Of a stretch of 32,153 bases of DNA, positions 25,325 to 31,675 are shown piece after piece. Each line of letters begins with the position of its first letter. The stretch's first letter is position 1. This DNA comes from an uncultured Burkholderiales bacterium (lineage in GTDB: Bacteria; Pseudomonadota; Gammaproteobacteria; Burkholderiales; Burkholderiaceae_C), in assembly GCA_903892175.1 (NCBI GenBank), contig CAITHK010000014.1:1-32153 (forward strand), read 5' to 3'. The notes under the pieces are model-generated. The model searched no databases. It was not told the DNA's origin and worked only from the letters and a program-made list of their open reading frames with translations. Position numbers and translations under genes: made by a program.

Positions 25325-25709
25325 TGGTAGGCACATTGCTCAATGCAGCTTTGAACTGAATGTCGCTCATGGCAGCCAAGGCTTTGATGCCAGCGCGCAG
25401 CAACTCACTCTTTTTGACGGCTTGACCCAGCTTGCCGCTGCGCACCTTCAGGCTGTCGATCACCGTGTATTCGTCTTTGGGCATGGTGAAGCTGTCGCGC
25501 ACCATTTTTGGTTTTTTCACCTTGGTAGGTTTGACTGGCTTGGCTGCTTGTGGCGCTGCTGCGGGCTTTTGGGTCACCACCACTTTTTTGCTCACCACAG
25601 CTTGGGCCGCTTTACGTGGCGCAGCTTTTTTGACCGTTACTTTTTGGGTCACTGGGGCAGCAACAGTTTTAGCAGTTGTTTTGCGAACGGGGGGTTTGGT
25701 GGTGGCCAT
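25293..25709 (-). CDS. Lys/Ala-rich protein with possible ribbon-helix-helix domain
   Basis: This 138-residue protein has a basic, low-complexity N-terminal half of Lys, Ala, Val and Thr (KKAAPRKAAQAVVSKK) like histone H1-like or PHA-granule tails. The compact C-terminal part from about residue 68 (MVRDSFTMPKDEYTVIDSLKVRSGKLGQAVKKSELLRAG) looks like a ribbon-helix-helix DNA-binding fold. I recognise no exact function; nucleoid-associated or regulatory protein is the best guess. The ATG has a strong AAGGAG site. Its stop region overlaps the sixA end. Upstream is an AT-rich palindrome that could be an autoregulatory operator. Confidence 0.75.
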   Translation of the reverse strand: MATTKPPVRKTTAKTVAAPVTQKVTVKKAAPRKAAQAVVSKKVVVTQKPAAAPQAAKPVKPTKVKKPKMVRDSFTMPKDEYTVIDSLKVRSGKLGQAVKKSELLRAGIKALAAMSDIQFKAALSNVPTIKTGRPTNAK

Positions 25710-25734
25710 GAAATCTCCTTAGAAATTAATAAAA

Positions 25735-25760
25735 GAATAAACAGTATATATCGTTTATTC
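25735..25760. promoter_or_regulatory. Palindrome with TATACT -10 upstream of the RHH-like gene
   Basis: GAATAAAC and GTTTATTC form perfect 8-bp arms around AGTATATATC. On the minus strand the centre contains TATACT, a 5/6 match to -10, with a weak TTCCAA 17 bp upstream. A symmetric site covering the -10 fits autorepression by the encoded RHH-like protein. It could alternatively act as a weak hairpin. Confidence 0.45.
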
Positions 25761-25786
25761 TCTTTTTGGAAGTCACCAAAACTTCG

Positions 25787-27280
25787 TCAAGCTGTCACGA
25801 AATCAAATGTCCACGGCGTCTTTTGCCAAGACGTCGATTCCTGTCGCAGCAGGTGCGTCGATTGCGGGTGTTTTTCTGCCCAAGAGCTGCTGGCACTCAA
25901 GCTGAAAGTGCGTTTGCCTTCATGGCAGCTCAAGCTCAACCCTTGCAAGTCGGGGGCCAAACGCGCATGGCACAAAATGATGGCCAGTCGCAGAGACAAC
26001 AGCAGTTTGGCAAAACTGATGGATTCAAAATCGCTTTCAAGTTTTTTGAGTTTGCCGCGCTGCCCCAACACCAGCAAGCCCAAACGATGCAACTCGGGCA
26101 TGCTGAAGCCCAGCATGTCGGCATTGTCCAAAATGTAGGCGCCGTGCGTGTGGTAATCGCTGTGTGATATGGCAATGCCCACCTCATGAAGTGTGGCAGC
26201 CCAGCTGAGTTTGCGCATCGCCTGTGCCGTGCCGTCGCCCGCTGTGGGTGTCAGTTGCTTGAACAAGAGACTCGAAACCTCCCGCACTCGTTGACTTTGC
26301 AAGGCATCGACAGAAAACTTCTGTGCCAAACGCTGCACCGACACATCGCGCGCATCGGGTGCTTCGTCTTCACGCTCCACCATGTCAAAAAGTACGCCAT
26401 GGCGCAGTGCACCTTGTGCCACAAACAAACGCTCAATCTTGAGCAGATCCATCAAGGCGCGCAGCACACTCACGCCGCCACCAATCACCGCGCGGCGATC
26501 TTCTTTCAACCCATCCAAGCGAACCCGCTCTGCATGGCCTGCACGCATCAAACATTTGATCAGCCAGTTCAAGCCTTGTGCGCTGATCTCGCCCTCAGGC
26601 CAACCTGCGGTTTGCAAAATATCGGCGACCGCCCCGACGGTGCCAGACGCACCATAGGCTGCGCTCCAGGCTTCTCGCGGATATTGCGTCAGGGCTTCTT
26701 CCAACACCGCTTGTGCAGCAATCTCTGCGCGGTAGAACGTCTGTTCAGTGAACTCACCGGTCGGAAAGTATTTCATGGACCATGCCACGCTGCCCACACG
26801 AAACGAGGCGGTTTCGGTGGCTTCAGTGCCCGAGCCCAGAATGATCTCGGTGGAGCGTCCGCCGATGTCAATCACCAAGCGTTTTTCTTGGCTGTGTGGC
26901 AGCAGGTGAGATACACCTTGGTAAATCAAGCGCGCTTCTTCGGTTCCGGCAATCACCTCAATGGGGAAGCCCAAAATTTCACAACCTCGTTTGAGAAACA
27001 CATCGCGGTTCTTGGCTTCGCGCAAGGTTTGTGTGGCCACAGCGCGCACTTGCGACTTTTTAAAGCCCGACAAACGTTCTGCAAAACGTGCCAAACAATC
27101 CCAGCCCCGCTGCATGGCGTCTTGAGACAGGTTGCGTTCTTCGTCCAGGCCATTGCCTTGGCGAACTGTTTCTTTGAGGTATTCGATGCGTTCAATTTGA
27201 CCGTGGTCGTAGCGTCCAATTTCAAGCCGAAAGCTGTTCGATCCCAAGTCAATGGCTGCGAGAAGTGTGCCGTGGTTCAT
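25787..27280 (-). CDS. ppx: Exopolyphosphatase, Ppx/GppA family
   Basis: Degrades polyphosphate processively from its ends, and family members can also hydrolyse pppGpp. The ATG of MNHGTLLAAIDLGSNS is chosen because it matches the family N-terminus; the ORF track runs 31 codons further. This gives 497 residues. The actin-like ATPase motifs are AIDLGSNSFRLEI (phosphate 1) and LVIDIGGRSTEII (phosphate 2), where E. coli has GGGSTE, and YGASGTVGAVADI is the adenosine-like region. The C-terminal HD-like half has AATLHEVGIAISH. It sits tail-to-tail beyond sixA and diverges from the porin gene. No Shine-Dalgarno site is obvious. Confidence 0.93.
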   Translation of the reverse strand: MNHGTLLAAIDLGSNSFRLEIGRYDHGQIERIEYLKETVRQGNGLDEERNLSQDAMQRGWDCLARFAERLSGFKKSQVRAVATQTLREAKNRDVFLKRGCEILGFPIEVIAGTEEARLIYQGVSHLLPHSQEKRLVIDIGGRSTEIILGSGTEATETASFRVGSVAWSMKYFPTGEFTEQTFYRAEIAAQAVLEEALTQYPREAWSAAYGASGTVGAVADILQTAGWPEGEISAQGLNWLIKCLMRAGHAERVRLDGLKEDRRAVIGGGVSVLRALMDLLKIERLFVAQGALRHGVLFDMVEREDEAPDARDVSVQRLAQKFSVDALQSQRVREVSSLLFKQLTPTAGDGTAQAMRKLSWAATLHEVGIAISHSDYHTHGAYILDNADMLGFSMPELHRLGLLVLGQRGKLKKLESDFESISFAKLLLSLRLAIILCHARLAPDLQGLSLSCHEGKRTFSLSASSSWAEKHPQSTHLLRQESTSWQKTPWTFDFVTA

Positions 27281-27293
27281 AGCATGAGATGCT
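27281..27293. repeat. Short inverted repeat next to the ppx start
   Basis: AGCAT-GAG-ATGCT lies directly upstream of the ppx ATG. It would form a small hairpin at the ribosome-binding region or act as an operator half. The evidence is only the symmetry. Confidence 0.3.
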
Positions 27294-27315
27294 AGGTCAT
27301 TTTCATGACACATTC

Positions 27316-27349
27316 GTGTCTCAAAACTGTCATGGGCGCAATTTACACT
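27316..27349 (+). promoter_or_regulatory. Candidate PhoB box and -10 for the porin
   Basis: GTGTCTC, 4 bp (AAAA), then CTGTCAT, an exact match to the enteric heptamer, are phased at 11 bp. TACACT (27344-27349) begins exactly 10 bases later as a -10. The porin ATG is about 35 nt downstream of the predicted transcription start. Confidence 0.52.
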
Positions 27350-27355
27350 CCGAAA

Positions 27356-27373
27356 GTGGTTACTAAATACCAC
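27356..27373. promoter_or_regulatory. Operator-like inverted repeat before the porin
   Basis: GTGGT-TACTAAAT-ACCAC lies just downstream of the predicted -10 and would overlap the transcription start. This is a position typical of repressor operators. No regulator gene is visible nearby. Confidence 0.35.
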
Positions 27374-27390
27374 CTACCTACAATCTGCCA

Positions 27391-28743
27391 ATGCGCTTTT
27401 TCTCCCCGTCTTTTGTTGCTTGGCTTGCCTGTTGCGCGACCCTTGGTGCATGCTGGGCTGACGCTCCCTTCTCAACCGAGACCGAAGACCTCACGGCTCG
27501 CTACCAAGTCACTTATAACTGGCAACGGCACGGCGCGTTCAATGCCAGCTACAGCGGTGCCAACAGCATCCAACCCCTTTCAGAAAAAATGTACACCTTC
27601 AGTGCGACAGCGCACTGGGGCTTTCGACCTTGGCAAGACGGTGAGCTGTACTTCAACCCCGAAATCACCCAGGGGGTTCCATTTTCGGGGTCTCTGGTCG
27701 GATTGGGTGGCTTCACCAACGGTGAAATCACCCGAGCGGGCGGCAGCGACCCCAAGGTCTACAAGCAGCGTTTGTTTGTGCGTCAAACCTGGAACCATGG
27801 TGGCGAACAAGAAGCTGTAGAACCCGACTTCAACCAACTCGCAGGCCTGGTCAGCAAAAACCGTTTTGTATTGACCGCAGGCAACTTCTCCACCCTCGAT
27901 GTCTTTGACGACAACGCATACGCCAAAGACCCGCGCACCCAATTCATGAACTGGGGCAACTGGACTTATGCGTCCTATGACTACGCTGCCGATGCCCGTG
28001 GCTTCGGTTGGGGCTTTGCAGGTGAGTGGTACCAAGACGACTGGGTGCTTCGTTTTGGCCGCATGAGCGGTCCCACCACGCCTAACGCATTGCCGACAGA
28101 CTTTGCGCTGGCGCGTCACTACGGCGATCAGCTTGAGATTGAGCGTGCCCACACCTTGGGCGGTCAACCAGGCAAATGGCGCGTGCTGGCTTGGCGCAAC
28201 CGTGCTGTGCTGTCTAGTTTCAACGACGCCACCCAGTGGCTGGTGCAGCACCCCGGCAGCTACAGCGACCCCGTGGCGCTGGTTCAAACCCGCACCAGCG
28301 AAAAAATCAAATATGGTCTAGGTGCCAACATCGAGCAGAGCATTCAGTCGGGTGTTGGTTATTTCTTGCGCGTGATGAAGGCCGATGGTCGCACCGAAAC
28401 CCATGCCTTCACCGAAGTGGATGGATCGTTGTCCTCCGGTCTGGTGTTCAAAGGTGGCTTGTGGGGCAGAGAGGCAGATGCGGTAGGCGTGGCTTACTTG
28501 CAAAACACCTTGTCCCATGACCGTCGTCGGTTTTTGGCTGCGGGCGGCACCTCGTACTTCATTGGCGATGGCCAGCCTTTGACCCACTACAAACCTGAAA
28601 CCATCGTGGAAGCTTTCTACAGTTTTGGCTTGACCCGTGGCACGTGGTTGACGGCCGACTACCAGCGCATACAAAACCCTGCCTACAACGCAGACCGTGG
28701 CCCGATCAATGTGTACGCGGCGCGCTTTCACGCCGAGTTTTGA
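27391..28743 (+). CDS. OprB-type outer-membrane porin
   Basis: Predicted outer-membrane beta-barrel of the carbohydrate-selective OprB family, 450 residues. It has an N-terminal signal peptide (MRFFSPSFVAWLACCATLGACWA), alternating aromatic strands, family-like stretches (FNPEITQGVPFSGS, FTNGEITRAGGSDPK, DPRTQFMNWGNW, YDYAADARGFGWG) and a terminal phenylalanine (ARFHAEF) typical for BAM recognition. LGAC in the signal resembles a lipobox, but cleavage after WA is more likely. The gene diverges from ppx. The Pho-box-like promoter suggests a role in phosphorus stress, although OprB proteins usually pass sugars. I see no Shine-Dalgarno site. Confidence 0.82.
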   Translation: MRFFSPSFVAWLACCATLGACWADAPFSTETEDLTARYQVTYNWQRHGAFNASYSGANSIQPLSEKMYTFSATAHWGFRPWQDGELYFNPEITQGVPFSGSLVGLGGFTNGEITRAGGSDPKVYKQRLFVRQTWNHGGEQEAVEPDFNQLAGLVSKNRFVLTAGNFSTLDVFDDNAYAKDPRTQFMNWGNWTYASYDYAADARGFGWGFAGEWYQDDWVLRFGRMSGPTTPNALPTDFALARHYGDQLEIERAHTLGGQPGKWRVLAWRNRAVLSSFNDATQWLVQHPGSYSDPVALVQTRTSEKIKYGLGANIEQSIQSGVGYFLRVMKADGRTETHAFTEVDGSLSSGLVFKGGLWGREADAVGVAYLQNTLSHDRRRFLAAGGTSYFIGDGQPLTHYKPETIVEAFYSFGLTRGTWLTADYQRIQNPAYNADRGPINVYAARFHAEF

Positions 28744-28832
28744 CATCCATCGGTTTTGAGCTTGCACGCAGTCAGTGTGGCATTTGACGCCAACGTCATC
28801 AAAGCGACTTCTTGGCTGGCTAGCATTTGGCC

Positions 28833-29045
28833 ATGACTGAAAAAATCAAAAGTGTTCTCAGTGCCGATGGACTGCGCTACACAACGCGTGTTGTAGGTTC
28901 TCCTTTTGACTCATCCGGCCATCGTGGAACGATGAGTTGCATCAAGTGTGGTTTGCACAAATCCAGATCTCTGGGATCCTTTCGGCAAGTCGTTGGGAAA
29001 AGTACGTTCTTTTGCAGCGAGTGCAGTATCAAAAAGAATTCGTAA
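28833..29045 (+). CDS. Small zinc-ribbon-like hypothetical protein
   Basis: A 70-residue ORF (ATG; the ORF track begins two codons earlier at TTG). Two CxxC pairs, SCIKCG and FFCSEC, are about 24 residues apart and form a possible zinc ribbon. Basic residues surround them (HKSRSLGSFRQVVGK). Short proteins of this form occur in Burkholderiales without known function. No convincing ribosome-binding site is present. Base composition is lower in GC than in the neighbours. It could be a regulator or an RNA-binding protein; no function is claimed. Confidence 0.55.
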   Translation: MTEKIKSVLSADGLRYTTRVVGSPFDSSGHRGTMSCIKCGLHKSRSLGSFRQVVGKSTFFCSECSIKKNS

Positions 29046-29183
29046 ATTTTATATGTGTATTTTTCATGACGGTTTGGTGAAGGTTGACGCCGAATTTTCT
29101 CGAGAAATACCCAGATACAAATCGATTTAAAAATTAATGCGGTGCAATAATTTCAAACCGAAATGCACCTGAAAGGAACTGCC
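29046..29183. other. AT-rich spacer between two small genes
   Basis: This stretch holds no supported gene. A 25-codon frame starting ATGTGTATT (29054) and ending at TAA 29130 is possible but has no ribosome site. The AT-rich run before 29160 may contain a promoter for the next gene, but no hexamer pair is convincing. Confidence 0.5.
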
Positions 29184-29432
29184 ATGCGTGCCATCAAAAA
29201 AGCAAGAAAACTGATCGAAAGTGATCCAAGCTCAGCAATCTCCAAAGCACTCTCTAAGTTGGTCTTGGCTCTAGAAACCGAAACAGATTTTTCTTTGAAA
29301 CAACTTTATGACCTCAACATTGATGATTTTGATCTTGCGATGGAAGTCATGAAAGATTGGCGACTTGACCGTTTCTACGAAGGCAAAGCCAAGGTCATCG
29401 ACGTTGCGTTACAAGCCAGCTCCCTGAAATAA
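29184..29432 (+). CDS. Hypothetical 82-residue helical protein
   Basis: I do not recognise this protein. The ATG of MRAIKKARKLIES is chosen over the ORF-track start 7 codons earlier because AAAGGA stands 6 nt upstream. The N-terminus is basic, and the rest is acidic and helix-prone (LVLALETETDFSLKQLYDL, DDFDLAMEVMKDWRLDRFYEG). There is no signal peptide, membrane helix or cysteine. It is followed at once by a strong intrinsic terminator, which supports it being a real gene. Its composition is more AT-rich than the flanking operons, so it may be a lineage-specific acquisition. Confidence 0.65.
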   Translation: MRAIKKARKLIESDPSSAISKALSKLVLALETETDFSLKQLYDLNIDDFDLAMEVMKDWRLDRFYEGKAKVIDVALQASSLK

Positions 29433-29463
29433 AAAAACGACTCGCTTCAGAGTCGTTTTTTTT
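29431..29463. terminator. Bidirectional intrinsic terminator
   Basis: A run of seven As followed by CGACTC, loop GCTTCA, then GAGTCG and eight Ts gives a 13-bp stem when the A and T tracts pair, with a T-tract on both strands. It separates the plus-strand small gene from the minus-strand gpdQ-like gene (stop at 29483) and can serve both. Confidence 0.92.
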
Positions 29464-29482
29464 CGGGCGCATCACCAGTTGT

Positions 29483-30304
29483 CTAAACAATCAGTTGTCC
29501 TGATTCTTCAAAGAAGGGGTGAGGACCCTCAAATTTACCCGTGTGCGCGTGGTGCGTGACCAGGTTCGTGCCATTCCACCAGTGCAACAAATAGCCTGAA
29601 GGCTCCATGCTGAACATGGCCTGTGCATCAGGAGCTATGTCCAGTTGAACCGTATGTGCGGTGCTGTGGGCCGTCATCACGGAGCGGCCGCCCACACGAC
29701 TGCGTATGTTGCGGTGCAAGTGTCCGCAGACGATCAGTTCAATGTTGTCGTGCTGCCGAACCAAGTCACTGAAAGCTTCCCGTCCCGATAGGCCAATATC
29801 GTCCATGTGTCCTATGCCCGTGATGAAGGGGGGATGGTGCATCATGACCAAGGTCGGCGTGTATGGGTCGTTGGAAAGGGCTTGTTCCAGCCACGACAAA
29901 CGTGCTTGGCATAGCAATCCTCCACTATGGCCAGTATTCACCGTGTCTAAACCAATGATGCGAAGCGGCCAATGGGGTTCCTGGTGACTAAACTGCCAGA
30001 ACTCACCCTCTGGCTTGACCAGCAAATTGTGAAAGACATGCTGCATCGTCAAGCGATCGTCATGATTGCCGGGCACCACAAGCATGGGATACGTCAATGG
30101 CGCCAAGATGTCTTTCAAGTGCTCGTATTCTTCTGCATCACCGACGTCTACCAAATCGCCTGTGATCAGCAACAGATCTGGTTGCTGGGGTAGCGCCTGT
30201 ACATGAGACACCGCAGCTCTGAGCATGCTTGCTGTGTCCACCTTGTTGTAGGCCAAACGACCTCTAGGTTTGATATGGGTGTCACTGAACTGCGCAATCA
30301 ACAT
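29483..30304 (-). CDS. GpdQ/CpdA-type metallophosphodiesterase
   Basis: Class III phosphodiesterase of 273 residues with the dinuclear metal motifs FSDTHIK, GDLVDVGDAEEY, GNHDDR, MMHHPP and GHLHRN. The C-terminal extension (PSGYLLHWWNG, then HAHTGKFEGPHPFFEE) resembles GpdQ glycerophosphodiesterase of Enterobacter rather than short CpdA cAMP phosphodiesterases. It probably hydrolyses glycerophosphodiesters to glycerol 3-phosphate and alcohols. It lacks a signal peptide, so it is cytoplasmic. GGGAG precedes the ATG. It lies downstream of an ABC binding protein gene across a 61-bp gap with a strong hairpin. cAMP as substrate cannot be excluded. Confidence 0.82.
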   Translation of the reverse strand: MLIAQFSDTHIKPRGRLAYNKVDTASMLRAAVSHVQALPQQPDLLLITGDLVDVGDAEEYEHLKDILAPLTYPMLVVPGNHDDRLTMQHVFHNLLVKPEGEFWQFSHQEPHWPLRIIGLDTVNTGHSGGLLCQARLSWLEQALSNDPYTPTLVMMHHPPFITGIGHMDDIGLSGREAFSDLVRQHDNIELIVCGHLHRNIRSRVGGRSVMTAHSTAHTVQLDIAPDAQAMFSMEPSGYLLHWWNGTNLVTHHAHTGKFEGPHPFFEESGQLIV

Positions 30305-30323
30305 GGGTATCTCCCAATAAATA

Positions 30324-30347
30324 GCCTCACATCCCTAGATGTGAGGC
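30324..30347 (-). promoter_or_regulatory. Intercistronic hairpin before the phosphodiesterase gene
   Basis: GCCTCACATC and GATGTGAGGC form a perfect 10-bp stem with a four-base loop between the binding-protein stop and the gpdQ-like start. No T-run follows directly (TATTTATT), so it is more likely an mRNA-stabilising or partly terminating element that lets the binding protein be made in excess. Confidence 0.75.
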
Positions 30348-30365
30348 GTGAAACAGAATTTCGAT

Positions 30366-31652
30366 TTATTCCATAAAGTCTTCGGTGGCTTTGATCAGTT
30401 CAGGCAAAGCCATTTCAGGGGTTTTCTCACCACGCATGACAGCACCAAAGACATCGCGTTGCGCACGCCAGATGCGTACCGACTGACCACCAGGGTAGCC
30501 CGCCCAAGGCAGAGACTTGTCAATTTGTGTGGTTGCGGTGCGGAAGTTTGGGTTGGCTTCATAAAAAGGGCCCAAATATTCAGGGCTGATGGCCAACTGG
30601 TTGGTGGGCAAGTACCCGGTCATTTCCACCACGATTTTTTGGGCTTGTGGACTCGTCACAAATTTGATGAACTCCCAGGCTGCCTTTTGCTTGGCAGGAT
30701 CTTTTGCAAGTGTGATGACTGCGTTGCCGCCAGTGGGTACACCACCTTTGGTTTTGTTGTCGAGAGGAAAACGCGCCGTGGTGAACGTGAATCGACCACC
30801 GACAGCTTCGGTGACCTGCTTCAACTGCGCCGGTGTCGAGAAAAACATCCCGGTCTTACCTGCGCCGAACTGTTGACGTGACTGATCCCAGTCCACCATT
30901 TGCATGGCACCTTCTGTGACAAAACGACGCGCCAATTGCAATGCGCGCAGTCCGACAGCTCCATCAAAGCCGGCCTTCTTGGTGCCCGGTTTGACCAAAA
31001 CCCCGCCCTGTTGGTAGACCAGACCTTGGAACAACCAGTCGTCGGGCCAGGCGTGGATGTCGTAGGACATGCCGTTGATCTCTTTGTTTTGTGCGTGAAT
31101 TTTTCCGGCCAACTTGATCACAGAGTCCCAGTCTGTTGGCATTTTGGTGGGATCTGTGCCAGCGCGTTTGACCAGATCTGCATTGACATACATGATGGGC
31201 GAAGAGGCGTTGAAAGGCAGGCCATATTGCTTGGCGTCCACTTGACCCAGGGCGATCAAGCGAGGTGCGAAATTGGTTTTGGCAAATCCTTCGCCCTCGG
31301 ATTTGAGCAAGGGCTCCAAGCGAACAGTTTGGCCACGTGCGTCTAGCTTACGAATCAACTCGCCAAACAGGTGGTAGCCCGAGTAATACACGTCGGGCAG
31401 TTGATTGGTCACTGCATTGCGCAGCATGACCTGGTGTCCCTCGTCATAACTGGCCGCTGGTGCTCTGAAATTGATCTTGATCTCAGGGTGCAACTTCATG
31501 AACTCTTGCGCCAGAGGCTCATGAAAGCGTGCAAAACTCGGATAACAGTACAACACATCGATGGTGGTGACCTGTTGTGCATGCACTTGCGCAGCCCCAA
31601 ATAACGCGGCGCAGGCGCTGAGTGCCAGACCTAGCCTTTTGAACAACTTCAT
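30366..31652 (-). CDS. ABC transporter substrate-binding protein, family 1 (UgpB-like)
   Basis: Periplasmic binding protein of the MalE/UgpB superfamily. The start is the ATG of MKLFKRLGLALSACAALFG, with AGGAG upstream (the ORF track is 9 codons longer), giving 428 residues. A clear signal peptide ends at VHA/QQ. Typical features: EFMKLHPEIKINF, LPDVYYSGYHLFGELIR, YGLPFNASSPIMYVNADL and the late AAWEFIKFVTSPQAQK. The permease gene is 23 bp upstream and a GpdQ-like gene lies downstream. The ligand may be glycerol 3-phosphate, a glycerophosphodiester or a sugar; the neighbour suggests the phosphodiester, but this is inference. Confidence 0.88.
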   Translation of the reverse strand: MKLFKRLGLALSACAALFGAAQVHAQQVTTIDVLYCYPSFARFHEPLAQEFMKLHPEIKINFRAPAASYDEGHQVMLRNAVTNQLPDVYYSGYHLFGELIRKLDARGQTVRLEPLLKSEGEGFAKTNFAPRLIALGQVDAKQYGLPFNASSPIMYVNADLVKRAGTDPTKMPTDWDSVIKLAGKIHAQNKEINGMSYDIHAWPDDWLFQGLVYQQGGVLVKPGTKKAGFDGAVGLRALQLARRFVTEGAMQMVDWDQSRQQFGAGKTGMFFSTPAQLKQVTEAVGGRFTFTTARFPLDNKTKGGVPTGGNAVITLAKDPAKQKAAWEFIKFVTSPQAQKIVVEMTGYLPTNQLAISPEYLGPFYEANPNFRTATTQIDKSLPWAGYPGGQSVRIWRAQRDVFGAVMRGEKTPEMALPELIKATEDFME

Positions 31653-31675
31653 ACAAACTCCTGAGGTTAAAAAAA

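Noticed and set aside
27281-27320. Pho box directed at ppx
   Set aside because: Only one good unit (GTGTCAT) is present on the minus strand; the second unit at 11 bp does not fit.
27305-27820. 171-codon ORF overlapping the porin start
   Set aside because: Different frame from a well-supported porin, and it would begin within the predicted promoter.
29054-29130. 25-codon ORF after the zinc-ribbon gene
   Set aside because: No ribosome site, no recognisable pattern and chance length for an AT-rich stretch.
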